From: an uncultured Gammaproteobacteria bacterium
GTDB lineage: Bacteria; Pseudomonadota; Gammaproteobacteria; CAISUE01
DNA: 57,386 nucleotides
Assembly: GCA_903888615.1 (NCBI GenBank)
Contig: CAISUE010000034.1
Location: 1 to 57,386, forward strand
Direction: 5' to 3'
The translations under genes and the position numbers were made by a program. The first letter of the stretch is position 1. Each line of letters starts with the position of its first letter. The notes under the pieces are model-generated. The model worked only from the letters and a program-made list of their open reading frames with translations. It made no database searches and was not told the origin of the DNA. Below, piece after piece: positions 26,353 through 35,261 of this stretch.

Positions 26353-26545
26353 AGGAGATTTTCCTGGTGATTTAGAATGTCAAATGTTGCCGGTTGAGTG
26401 TAACAGAAGCGATAGAGTTTAGTTTGGCCTCTGTGAGGGGGTATTGTCATCAATTATTATTGAGACTTAGCAATATTTGCTATCGACGCTAAGCTATTTT
26501 TTTGGCAAAATCAATCATCCTAACTGAGTGATGATTGGAGGAATT

Positions 26546-26893
26546 ATGAACAAATTATTCGTGTTAATGCTTTTATTAAGCAGTGTTTCTTCAGCGGATG
26601 TGCTTCATGTGCCGCCGAGTATTGAAATGATTAAACAATGTGATAATACCATTCAACGACAATCGACACAAATCCGCAGTGATGAACGTGGGATGAATAA
26701 CTACAGTTATAGTTCTGCTTTAAGTGTGAGCTCTAGCAAAACAGTGGTGACGGATAAAGACGCGAAGGGCGAAAAATCCGTTAATGAATGCACCCTGACG
26801 ATTCGCACTGTTAAGCCTTGTTTAGATAGCGCTTGTCGGCAAGTGATCGACTTTATGCCCGTTTCGGCAGCCAAACTTACCAAGTCGAAATAG
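26546..26893 (+). CDS. Small exported protein, unknown function
   Basis: It encodes 115 residues with a short signal peptide (MNKLFVLMLLLSSVSSA before DVLH). The mature part is Ser-rich and polar (SYSSALSVSSSKTVV) with four to five cysteines (IKQCDN, NECTLTI, KPCLDSACRQ). A near-perfect GGAGGA lies 5 nt before the ATG, which fixes the start and argues that the gene is expressed. It stands alone, between the divergent PepSY gene and a convergent hypothetical gene. No family recognised. Confidence 0.7.
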   Translation: MNKLFVLMLLLSSVSSADVLHVPPSIEMIKQCDNTIQRQSTQIRSDERGMNNYSYSSALSVSSSKTVVTDKDAKGEKSVNECTLTIRTVKPCLDSACRQVIDFMPVSAAKLTKSK

Positions 26894-26949
26894 AGGCATT
26901 TGTTAAAATCCTTTAGCTGTACCTGTTTAGTGGCTGCGTTACTAGTCGT

Positions 26950-27372
26950 TTAGCGCCTCAAGTTAGCAGCTGAATTTTGCTTATCTTGAGAATAGGCAGT
27001 TGTCGGCAGAGTGTTAACTGTTGCCCTTAGTGGCTGCGGCCTTGATGCGCAAGGTATTAAACAAAGTTGATAATAGCGTTGTAAACTTTCTAACGCTAAC
27101 TCTTGTTTGGCACAAAGCGCGATAATCGCTTCTCTGCGTTCAATTAAGGGGAGTGGGGCAAAAGCCAAGTTAGCTTGTCGCGCTAAATGCTTTTTGATAA
27201 TTATTATATTGGGTATTATTGAATCATGATTGACCGTCCCGGAATGCTCGTCAATGTTGATTAATAACGCCGTTATTTTTCCCTGATTAATCGTTATATG
27301 GGCAAATAACACTGGTTCTGCTTCAAACACTAAGACTATTTTTTTTACCGCCAGTAATTCCTCTTCATCCAT
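26950..27372 (-). CDS. Hypothetical protein, cytoplasmic
   Basis: It encodes 140 residues, no signal peptide or membrane segment. The N-terminal half is a mix of beta strands and acidic residues (KKIVLVFEAEPVLFAHITI), and the middle is helical (ALCAKQELALESLQRYYQLC). The start lacks a clear ribosome site, so the gene call is modest. It is divergent from the LRR kinase gene, 228 bp away, and may be regulated with it, but nothing in the sequence proves this. Confidence 0.5.
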   Translation of the reverse strand: MDEEELLAVKKIVLVFEAEPVLFAHITINQGKITALLINIDEHSGTVNHDSIIPNIIIIKKHLARQANLAFAPLPLIERREAIIALCAKQELALESLQRYYQLCLIPCASRPQPLRATVNTLPTTAYSQDKQNSAANLRR

Positions 27373-27599
27373 CTATGTTTACTCTGGTTTTTTTTTGAAA
27401 TAGTTTAATTCACCAAGCTTAAAGTTTTATGAAGCCACTCACCGCTAAATTTTAAATCCTTTACGTTTCATAATAGGTTTCTTCTCTGAAAATTTCAGTT
27501 ACTTCATTTAGCAGCATTGTCTGAATAAGCCCCTTTATTGGCATGAAAATTGCGAGCTTCCTAACTTCTAATACCATTAACCATGCTAGGAGAATAGCT

Positions 27600-30500
27600 A
27601 TGCCCTTATCAAGCAGTGATTTTGAAAAATTAACAGCCCCTTGTGCCACGAGTAATGTCTGGGATTTGAGCCATCAAGGTTTAGATGCCGATGATTTAGC
27701 GCGGGTTGTCACGCATTTGCAAAAATATCCAGCTATCACGAGCCTTAATTTAACAGGTAATTTATTAGGCGATGTGGGGATTCAGGCATTGCTAAAAGCT
27801 CCAACGATTACGCGTTTAAATTTAATGGGGAATAATTTAAGCGATCATGCCATTGGCGTATTGAGCCAACTGAAGCAATTAATTGAACTTAATTTAAATA
27901 TCAATACCATTGGTGATAAAGGTGCACTGACACTGGGTGAATTGCCTTGCTTACAAAAATTATTACTCAACGGTAATGCGATTAGCAATCAAGGTTTGCA
28001 GACTTTCGCGCAGCAACCTAGTTTACAGTACTTATCCCTCATGAATAATGATATTAATAGTGAAGGTGCGCGATTGTTGATGAATAATAAATCTTTACAC
28101 ACGTTATATTTAGATAATAATTATTTAGGGGATGATGGAGCAGCTGTGGTTGCTAAAAATAGTACTTGGCAAGAATTAAGTCTAAGCGATAATGCCCTGA
28201 CAGCCAGTGGCGCGGAAGAATTAGCAACGTATTTTAAAGGCGCTACGTTAAATGTGAGTGCCAATGTTATTGAAGATAAAGGTGCCAGTTTATTGCTTAG
28301 CAATGCATCGATTAGCAATTTAAATCTCAGTAATAACCGAATTAATTATGATGTGCTTGACGCGTTTGCGGCGAATACCACGCTAACGCGTCTTGATTTA
28401 AGTTATAACCAAGTGACTGATCAAGTTTTATCTGTGCTCGCCAAACTTCCCTCACTCACTTACCTTGATCTAACAGCGAATACAATAAGTCATCTCGGTT
28501 TAGCGTATTTTATTCCCAATAAAACTTTAACAACAGGGGTGCTCAATTATAATCGCTTAGACGATTTAGCTGCCCAAGCTTTGGGTGCAAACACGTCGAT
28601 AACCACATTGTATTTATCAGGTAATGCTATTGATCCAAGAGGTGCTGCTGCCTTAAGTAGTATGAGTCATCTTTATGCGTTGTTTTTAAATTATAACGAT
28701 GTGCGTGATATTGGTGCCAAAGCACTCGCTCAGAGTAAGAGTTTGCGTGAATTGTATTTAAGCTACAATCACATTAGTGATGCTGCCGCGGTGGATTTTT
28801 TACAGAATGACCGTTTACAGTGTTTGGATCTTAATTACAATCAATTAACCCAAAGCGTTCATGCCACATTGATAGCACATTTTCCAGAACGGGTCGTGGT
28901 GCGTGCCAATGAACAACCGGCGGATTTTAGTCAAGAGAGCCTCAGTCAGATTTTTTTATTATCACAAAGTCTTTTTTGTATCATCGGTAAAAATGGTCTT
29001 ATTCAATTTTTTAATGTCATGTTTTGTCATGTCTTAGGCTTTGATGCGAAAGATTTATTGGGCCATTCGTTATTGGCTTTTTTACATCCGCAAGATCGAG
29101 CATTATTCACGCTGTTATTTAATCGGCCGATTGCAAAAGATATTGTGATACGGTTTTTGAGCAAAGATGGGGATTTTCGCAGTATTAATTGGTGTCTTTA
29201 CTTGCAAAATGAGTGTATTTATATGACAGGTACGAATTTGGGTGCCCAAAAAAAAGCTGAAAAAGTGTTGCAGCAATTAGTACAACAACAGCAAGCCAAA
29301 GCGATGCAAATAAAAAGTAAACAACAAGATTTTATTGCTCATCTGTGTCATGAAATTCGTAATCCTGTCAGCGGAGTGGTGAGTCTCAGCGAAGTGATTG
29401 CTGGCTATGCCAAAACCATTAATGACGATAGTCAATTACTTTTGCAATACATCACACCAAGTTTAGAAGCGATGGATATCTTTGATCGCTTAACAAAAAG
29501 TTCGAATGCTATCAGCAATGCTGTCTCCGATATTCAATTGTGTTGCCGACACCAAGCCGGGATTTTAGATGAAAACCTTGCTTTGGATAAAATGACCAGT
29601 GCGCAATTCACTCTGATCAATAAACCGTTAAATATAGCACTGCTTGTTCAAGAAATGGCGTTAATGTGTCAAGCGAAGGCACAACAAAAAGGCTTGATTT
29701 TACATGTAGAGAGTCCCGTGTCGGATGAGAATTGGGTAAAAAGTGATGCGCTAAGGCTCAAACAGATTATTTTAAATTTATTAAATAATGCAATTCAATT
29801 TACGGAACAAGGCTCTATTACCATAAAATTACAATTGGTCGATCAAACTGCTCAGCAAAATCGTTTTGCCATTAGCGTCAAAGATACCGGGCAGGGTCTG
29901 AAAGAAACAGAATTAGCGCATGTGTTTGAGAGTTACCAGTCAGCCAATTTAGTGACAGGCAATCAATACAGTGGCTCGGGATTGGGCTTAACGATTGCTA
30001 AACAATTAGCGCAACGAATGGGGGGTGATATTAAGGTTAACAGCCAGTGGCAGCGTGGTTCAGAATTTATTTGTACGCTGTTGTGCGATCGCTTGAATGA
30101 ACAAGAACGTGTTTTAGTTAATCAAAGCACCACCACCCCACTTAATCCGCCAACACCCAGTACCGGTTCTCATCAAGTTTTGGTGGTCGAAGACAATGAA
30201 ATCAATCGTAAATGTTTATGTTTTATGCTCAAACAAGCCGGGCATCGTTGTGTAATTGCCTGCGATGGTGAAGAAGCTGTCAATAGTTATCAGCAACAGC
30301 ATGCTTTGATCGATATGATTTTCATGGATACGTTGATGCCTAAAAAAAATGGTTTGGAAGCTATCCAAGAAATTCGCCAATTTGAACAATTGCATCATTT
30401 GCTACGTAAACCCATTATTACTTTATCCGGCAATGCGCAAGAACAAGATAAAGCGGCAGCTTTTAAAGCAGGAGCCGATGCGTACATCACCAAACCTTTT

Positions 30501-30608
30501 AATAAAGAGCAAGTGTGTGGGGTGATTGAGCAATGGTGCGCAGCGAAAATAGCTTCGGCTACCTCTGCATCTACACCTGTACCTACCTGTTCACCAGGGA
30601 AGCATTAG
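27600..30608 (+). CDS. Leucine-rich-repeat hybrid sensor histidine kinase
   Basis: A 1002-residue soluble hybrid kinase of unusual layout. Residues ~20-432 are about 17 tandem repeats of 24 residues in ribonuclease-inhibitor style (YLxLxxNxIxDxGAxxLA), e.g. TLYLDNNYLGDDGAAVVAKN. Then come a PAS-like domain (~445-545, LSQSLFCIIGKNGLIQFFN), a coiled linker, HisKA with HLCHEIRNPVSG (phospho-His about 584), HATPase_c with NLLNNAIQFT, DTGQGL and GSGLGLTIA, and a receiver with VEDNEINRK, phospho-Asp about 910 (IFMDTLMPKKNG) and Lys in TKPF. All catalytic residues are intact. No membrane segment is seen, so the LRR solenoid is probably a cytoplasmic protein-binding sensor. The ATG at 27600 has AGGAGA 6 nt upstream. 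No partner regulator is adjacent. Confidence 0.92.
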   Translation: MPLSSSDFEKLTAPCATSNVWDLSHQGLDADDLARVVTHLQKYPAITSLNLTGNLLGDVGIQALLKAPTITRLNLMGNNLSDHAIGVLSQLKQLIELNLNINTIGDKGALTLGELPCLQKLLLNGNAISNQGLQTFAQQPSLQYLSLMNNDINSEGARLLMNNKSLHTLYLDNNYLGDDGAAVVAKNSTWQELSLSDNALTASGAEELATYFKGATLNVSANVIEDKGASLLLSNASISNLNLSNNRINYDVLDAFAANTTLTRLDLSYNQVTDQVLSVLAKLPSLTYLDLTANTISHLGLAYFIPNKTLTTGVLNYNRLDDLAAQALGANTSITTLYLSGNAIDPRGAAALSSMSHLYALFLNYNDVRDIGAKALAQSKSLRELYLSYNHISDAAAVDFLQNDRLQCLDLNYNQLTQSVHATLIAHFPERVVVRANEQPADFSQESLSQIFLLSQSLFCIIGKNGLIQFFNVMFCHVLGFDAKDLLGHSLLAFLHPQDRALFTLLFNRPIAKDIVIRFLSKDGDFRSINWCLYLQNECIYMTGTNLGAQKKAEKVLQQLVQQQQAKAMQIKSKQQDFIAHLCHEIRNPVSGVVSLSEVIAGYAKTINDDSQLLLQYITPSLEAMDIFDRLTKSSNAISNAVSDIQLCCRHQAGILDENLALDKMTSAQFTLINKPLNIALLVQEMALMCQAKAQQKGLILHVESPVSDENWVKSDALRLKQIILNLLNNAIQFTEQGSITIKLQLVDQTAQQNRFAISVKDTGQGLKETELAHVFESYQSANLVTGNQYSGSGLGLTIAKQLAQRMGGDIKVNSQWQRGSEFICTLLCDRLNEQERVLVNQSTTTPLNPPTPSTGSHQVLVVEDNEINRKCLCFMLKQAGHRCVIACDGEEAVNSYQQQHALIDMIFMDTLMPKKNGLEAIQEIRQFEQLHHLLRKPIITLSGNAQEQDKAAAFKAGADAYITKPFNKEQVCGVIEQWCAAKIASATSASTPVPTCSPGKH

Positions 30609-30674
30609 CTTGTAAAATCGCGCTTTTGCTATGCAAGGTAAAAAAACAATCAGCAGTGAAATGGCTGTCTACCA

Positions 30675-31571
30675 TTAAGCATGAATACGGGTGCCACTAC
30701 TACCCTGTAATAATTCGTAAATATTTTCTAGCGCACCGATGGAAGCGCTTTTTTGGGTGGCTTGTACATAGTTGCAAACAGCCCGCACTTTAGGAGCCAT
30801 CGACCCTTTTGCAAATTCCAATTGTTGCAACGCTTGTTCAGTAATATCGCGAATGGCTTTTTGGTTGACTGTTTTCCAATCGTGATAAACCGCATCGATA
30901 TCCGTGGCGATCAACAAATGATCGGCAGCCAGTTCGATCGCTAATAAAGCACTGCTCAAATCTTTATCGATAACGCATTCAGCACCTCGATAGTGGCCAC
31001 TGCTCTCATCAAAAATTACTGGAATACCGCCGCCACCGGCAGCGATTACGATGGTGTCTTGTTTAAGCAAGTGTGCAATAGCGTCGATATTGATAATGTG
31101 TTGTGGTTCAGGGGAAGCTACGATGCGGCGATATTTTTGGTTTTCCAGAAGCATTTGCCAGCCGCAGGTTTGCGTCAAATGTTCGGCATCTGCTTTAGAA
31201 TACAAAGGACCAATAGGTTTACTGGCATCACCAAAAGCGGGATCATGGGCATTGACCACCACGCGCGTCAATAGGGTTACCACAGCGCGAGAGGATCTTA
31301 AACAATTAGCGATTTCTTGTTCTAATAAATAACCGATCATGCCTTCGGTTTCAGCGTCTAAGACATCTAACGGGAAGGGGTGGGCATGACCTTGCAGCGC
31401 TAATAAACCCACTTGCGGGCCATTACCATGAGTGATGATCAATTGATTGCCGGGAGCGATTTTAGCGATTTGGGTTGCGGCGATTTTAATGTTCGCTAAT
31501 TGTTTTTCTGCCGTCATCGGTTCACCACGCTTTAACAGGGCATTACCACCTAAGGCTATGACAATTCGCAT
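30675..31571 (-). CDS. arcC: Carbamate kinase (orphan)
   Basis: It interconverts carbamoyl phosphate + ADP and carbamate + ATP, normally the last step of the arginine deiminase pathway. 298 residues (family about 310). Seen: the N-terminal IVIALGGNALLKRGE, THGNGPQVG, the AETEGMIGYLLEQ block, IAAGGGGIPV, VIDKDLSSALLA and the C-terminal GSMAPKVRA. GGAGA lies 8 nt before the ATG. No arcA, arcB or arcD is found nearby, so it may serve carbamoyl-phosphate or ATP balance alone or with distant partners. It is convergent with the LRR kinase. Confidence 0.95.
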   Translation of the reverse strand: MRIVIALGGNALLKRGEPMTAEKQLANIKIAATQIAKIAPGNQLIITHGNGPQVGLLALQGHAHPFPLDVLDAETEGMIGYLLEQEIANCLRSSRAVVTLLTRVVVNAHDPAFGDASKPIGPLYSKADAEHLTQTCGWQMLLENQKYRRIVASPEPQHIINIDAIAHLLKQDTIVIAAGGGGIPVIFDESSGHYRGAECVIDKDLSSALLAIELAADHLLIATDIDAVYHDWKTVNQKAIRDITEQALQQLEFAKGSMAPKVRAVCNYVQATQKSASIGALENIYELLQGSSGTRIHA

Positions 31572-31773
31572 CAGTTATTCTCCAATAGAAAGTCGTATTT
31601 TTACATTTTTTAGCAGCTTACTTAAATTTTTTTGAGCTCAGCATGACCCTTATCGGTAATGTTAGCAGGAAGATGAAAGCTTTGTCTTGCGATGGTTCAC
31701 TATAGGGGGGTAAATTTGCTTGATACCTGCTGAAGGGATACCAAGTGCGTTAAAAAAACGGTTACTAAAACGC

Positions 31774-31808
31774 AAAAAAGCCATGACGTTGAAAGGACAT
31801 GGCTTTTT
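31774..31808 (-). terminator. Intrinsic terminator downstream of tRNA-Arg
   Basis: An 11-bp perfect stem AAAAAGCCATG (31775-31785) / CATGGCTTTTT (31798-31808). Read on the minus strand the stem is followed by a T-run, 14 nt beyond the tRNA-Arg 3' end. Confidence 0.8.
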
Positions 31809-31821
31809 GAAAAACTAAAAT

Positions 31822-31898
31822 TGGTGCGCCCGGAGAGAGTCGAACTCCCGACCGCCTGGTTCGTAGCCAGGTACTCTATCCATCTGAGCTACGGGCGC
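31822..31898 (-). tRNA. tRNA-Arg (anticodon ACG)
   Basis: A 77-nt cloverleaf on the minus strand: acceptor GCGCCCG with CGGGCGC, anticodon arm CCTGG-CTACGAA-CCAGG giving ACG (wobble inosine reading CGU/CGC/CGA), T arm GTTCGACTC, encoded CCA. A terminator follows immediately. Confidence 0.95.
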
Positions 31899-32079
31899 AA
31901 TTTAAGCGGGAAATGATACCTCATTACTTAATGAGACGCAAGCGTTTTCGTTAGGATTAGGCCTTGGCTTGCCATAGCATTACGGTTACAATCCACATGA
32001 TCATTGTTAGATAAGCTGTCAACTGCATGCCATGTCTTTTTGTGACGCATTGGATAAGCTTATATCATCAGGAAAACGA

Positions 32080-33702
32080 ATGCATAACAGCAGGTTTAGT
32101 TATTATCGCGATACGGTATTGATTTTCATCATCAGTTTGGTTGCGTTCACTTATGGCGTGTTTGGTCGAGAATTAATCGGTTTTGAGACACGTTTCGGTT
32201 TATTTGCTAAAGAAATGTTGAATAATGGACCCAGTTGGTTTCCAACGACTTACGGCATGCCTTACCCTGATTACCCAGGTTTGCATACAGCCTTAATTTA
32301 TTTATTCAGTTTGCCATGGGGGCATTTAACCACCCTCAGTGCTATTTTACCGAGTGCTATCGCCTGTTCGGTGACCTTAGTGCTTATTTATAAACTCTTG
32401 ATTCGTTATGATCGGACCTGGGCGTTAGTATCCGTCCTGTTAAGCGGTTTAACTTTCCAATGCTTAGATTCAGCGCGTAGTTTAACCATGGATCCCTTGG
32501 TGATGTTGGTCAGTCTCTGGGCTTTTTATGCCATTTATGACAAAACACTGCCAGAACGCTGGCTTTCATGGCGAACCTTTGGCTTAAGTTTACCGTTAAT
32601 TCTGGGTTTTGCTATTCGAGGGCCCATCGGCCTCGTTATTCCTGCCGGTATTGTTTGCGTTAGTGTTTCAAGTCAAGCTGGTTTGAAACAGGCGAGGGCG
32701 TTTGCTTTAAAAGCGGGGGCATTATTCATCGTATTGTTGATGCTGCTTTTGTTGGCAGCCTATCACACCGCAGGTTTGCCTTTTGTAAAAAAGGTTTTGC
32801 AAATGCAAATAGTAGGTCGCATGACAGATAACAGCCATCACTATCCTTTTTGGGCGTATTTTACCGATGCTTTTGCTAATTACGCGCTGAGTTTCGAATT
32901 GGCGTTGGCGACGGTGCTGTGTTTTGGTGCCAAACTCCTTAAGCCAACAACGCCCGTGTATCACTTATTGCGGCAATGCGTTTTATGGATACTGATTGTC
33001 ATGATCGGCATGAGCATTCCAGGGGTACGTAAAATTCGCTATATTATGCCGATCGTACCCGCGTTATTAATATTGGCAGGTTTTTGGTGGTATCAACCAA
33101 GCCAGAATACCTTGAAAATTCGCGTGTTGCAGGGCGTAAATAGCCTTTTTTTAAGTTTGCCTTTTTTAAGTGTGGTGTTGATTAGCGCTTTTATCGTGGT
33201 GACGCATTTAAAAGGGCTGGATGTCAATGCCCATTATTTTTCAGGGTATTTTTTATTGACCCTGCTGAGTTGTGGCAGCGCATACATTTTATTTCATCAC
33301 CCCAAAGCCTATGGTTTAGCAAAGCCTCTGCGCGTGCTGGGTTTGGCTGTGCTAAGTTTTTGGGTCGTCTTGGTGTTTGTGATCAGTCCTGTCAATGTTA
33401 GTCTTAATCGTGTTGAACCTTTTGTAAAGCATGTCTTGAGTCAATTACCGGCTGATCAACCTATGGTTTTTTTTGATATGGATCCCGATGGTGAAGCACT
33501 TCAATTTGTGTTAGCCGCTGATTTACCGACCTTGCCTTTATTTGTCCACAGCCTTGCAGGGGTTCAAGTTCAACATGCATGGTTTATTACCACCGATGCC
33601 GTGTTTGCAGCCCAGAGTGTGGAATTTAAAAATAACGTCATTATGGTAGATAAAGGGCGCTTAGGGCATCGGAAAGTCGTGGTGTTTTGTTTAAAGCCTT
33701 AA
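32080..33702 (+). CDS. GT39-family membrane glycosyltransferase (ArnT/PMT-like)
   Basis: A 540-residue polytopic protein with about 11-12 hydrophobic segments, of the dolichyl/undecaprenyl-phosphate-sugar transferase family that includes ArnT. After the first segment comes the luminal loop with GFETRFGLFAKEML (residues 34-47), where relatives have an Asp-Glu pair; only the Glu (36) is kept. PYPDYPGLHTALIYLF and the basic-loop region SARSLTMDPLV follow. The ATG at 32080 has AGGAA 6 nt upstream; the frame is open from 32032. Target could be lipid A, a glycan or protein. It is followed 10 bp later by ABC importer genes. Confidence 0.8.
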   Translation: MHNSRFSYYRDTVLIFIISLVAFTYGVFGRELIGFETRFGLFAKEMLNNGPSWFPTTYGMPYPDYPGLHTALIYLFSLPWGHLTTLSAILPSAIACSVTLVLIYKLLIRYDRTWALVSVLLSGLTFQCLDSARSLTMDPLVMLVSLWAFYAIYDKTLPERWLSWRTFGLSLPLILGFAIRGPIGLVIPAGIVCVSVSSQAGLKQARAFALKAGALFIVLLMLLLLAAYHTAGLPFVKKVLQMQIVGRMTDNSHHYPFWAYFTDAFANYALSFELALATVLCFGAKLLKPTTPVYHLLRQCVLWILIVMIGMSIPGVRKIRYIMPIVPALLILAGFWWYQPSQNTLKIRVLQGVNSLFLSLPFLSVVLISAFIVVTHLKGLDVNAHYFSGYFLLTLLSCGSAYILFHHPKAYGLAKPLRVLGLAVLSFWVVLVFVISPVNVSLNRVEPFVKHVLSQLPADQPMVFFDMDPDGEALQFVLAADLPTLPLFVHSLAGVQVQHAWFITTDAVFAAQSVEFKNNVIMVDKGRLGHRKVVVFCLKP

Positions 33703-33712
33703 GAGATCCGCT

Positions 33713-34459
33713 ATGTTTGATGTGCGATTAACGAATGTCTGTTTTGCTTATAAGCAGCAAGTTTTATTTGAGCATTTGAATTTAAGCTTAACTGCCGGCA
33801 GTTTTACGTGTCTCTTGGGTCCAAGCGGTGTCGGCAAAAGCAGTTTATTGCAATTATTAGCCAATTTGCCACCCAGTTCGGATGCGGTTATTCAAAAAAG
33901 TATTCACACGTCCGATGGACTTCCTTTAACAGGGCGAATTGCTTGGATGGCGCAATACGATAATTTATTGCCGTGGTTATCACTCATCGATAATGTGTTA
34001 TTGGGTTACCGGTTACGCCACTGTGTGACGGTGGAATTAAAACAATACGCACGGCAATTATTAAGCCGTGTTGGTTTTAATGACGTTGATTTAGTTAAAA
34101 AAATCACTGCCTTATCCGGTGGTATGCGCCAACGCGTTGCCTTGGTGCGAACGCTATTAGAAGACAAGCCTTTGGTATTGATGGATGAACCTTTTTCAGC
34201 ACTGGATAGCATCACCCGTTTTAGTTTGCAAAGTTTAAGTTGCGAATTATTACGCTCCAAAACCGTGTTGTTAATTACCCATGATCCCCTTGAAGCTTTG
34301 CGCTTAGCCGATGTTATCTATATTTTAAAAGGTTCACCTGCACAATTAATTCCTTGCAGCGTTCCACTTACCCCAACACCACGTTATTTGAATGATCAAC
34401 TCTTAACGGAACAAGCGCGATTATGGCAGCAGTTAGCAGATGAAAAGGTAAGTCCATGA
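33713..34459 (+). CDS. ABC importer ATP-binding protein (TauB/SsuB/ThiZ-like)
   Basis: A 248-residue ATPase energising the adjacent permease. Walker A GPSGVGKSS near 37-45, Q-loop AWMAQYDNLLPWLSL, signature LSGGMRQR near 135, Walker B LVLMDEPFSALD near 155 and H-loop LLITHDPLEALRLAD. The pattern is that of the nitrate/sulfonate/taurine/hydroxymethylpyrimidine group. It overlaps the permease by 4 bp. No substrate-binding protein is encoded nearby, so the substrate is unresolved; a pyrimidine precursor of thiamine is one possibility only. Confidence 0.88.
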   Translation: MFDVRLTNVCFAYKQQVLFEHLNLSLTAGSFTCLLGPSGVGKSSLLQLLANLPPSSDAVIQKSIHTSDGLPLTGRIAWMAQYDNLLPWLSLIDNVLLGYRLRHCVTVELKQYARQLLSRVGFNDVDLVKKITALSGGMRQRVALVRTLLEDKPLVLMDEPFSALDSITRFSLQSLSCELLRSKTVLLITHDPLEALRLADVIYILKGSPAQLIPCSVPLTPTPRYLNDQLLTEQARLWQQLADEKVSP

Positions 34460-35190
34460 CGATGGTTTGGCGTTCTTTAGGGTTAGTGTTTGTAAGTGTC
34501 TTATTGTGGCAAGCTGTTGTCGTTATGACAAATATTCCAGCGTACTTTTTACCCAGTCCGTGGTTAGTGTATCAAGCGCTCAGTGCAAATACGGTATTGC
34601 TGGTGCGTGAAGCGGGGGTGACATTGACGGAAATGCTGTTGGGTTTTGTCTTGGCAACCGTTTTTGGTATGGGGGTTGCGATTGTCTTGGCGTATTGGCG
34701 TGGCGTGCGCTTGAGCGTGTTACCGATTTTAGTATTCAGTCAAGCGATCCCCACGTTTGCTATCGCGCCATTGTTGATTTTATGGCTGGGTTATGGTTTA
34801 AACTCTAAAATTGTCATCACCATGCTGATGTTGTTCTTTCCCGTTATGACAGCTTTTTTAGATGGCTTGTTGGTGCCACGCCTGGAGTTAATGGCAATGG
34901 CACAGGTGATGACACCGTCACGTTGGCAGATTTTACGGCATATTCAAATCCCGAGTGCATTACCTAAATTAGCGACCGGTTTGCGAGTTGCAGCCGCCGG
35001 CGCACCTTTAGCTGCGATTATTGGGGAATGGGTGGGTGCCAACCGTGGTTTAGGCTATTTATTACTCGAAGCTAATGCGCGTTTGCAGATGGATTTTGTC
35101 TTCGCTATTTTATTCGTAGTGGTAAGTCTTGCTTTGCTGGTTTATTACACGGTAGATACCGTCCTAAAACGGGTTATTTTTTGGTTATAA
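34456..35190 (+). CDS. ABC importer permease (TauC/SsuC/ThiX-like)
   Basis: A 244-residue inner-membrane permease with about six hydrophobic segments. It has the family FLPSPWLVYQAL start region, QAIPTFAIAPLLILWLGYG, and the EAA-type loop near residue 165 (IPSALPKLATGLRVAAAGAP) that contacts the ATPase. The ATGA overlap with the ATPase gene indicates co-translation. The substrate-binding component is missing from this locus. mnmG follows after 71 bp. Confidence 0.88.
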   Translation: MTMVWRSLGLVFVSVLLWQAVVVMTNIPAYFLPSPWLVYQALSANTVLLVREAGVTLTEMLLGFVLATVFGMGVAIVLAYWRGVRLSVLPILVFSQAIPTFAIAPLLILWLGYGLNSKIVITMLMLFFPVMTAFLDGLLVPRLELMAMAQVMTPSRWQILRHIQIPSALPKLATGLRVAAAGAPLAAIIGEWVGANRGLGYLLLEANARLQMDFVFAILFVVVSLALLVYYTVDTVLKRVIFWL

Positions 35191-35261
35191 AGCCCCTTGC
35201 TAGCGCTATTCTGATAGAATAGCGGCCATCATTACGTTGTTCATTGTTTAGGTATTTAGTC

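Noticed and set aside
27461-27649. Minus-strand 62-codon frame with a hydrophobic stretch upstream of the LRR kinase
   Set aside because: Overlaps the kinase start in antisense, has no ribosome site, and the kinase frame is clearly the real one.
35205-35223. Short perfect hairpin GCTATTCT-GAT-AGAATAGC before mnmG
   Set aside because: Too short and lacking a T-run to call a terminator; may be part of the promoter region but no further support.
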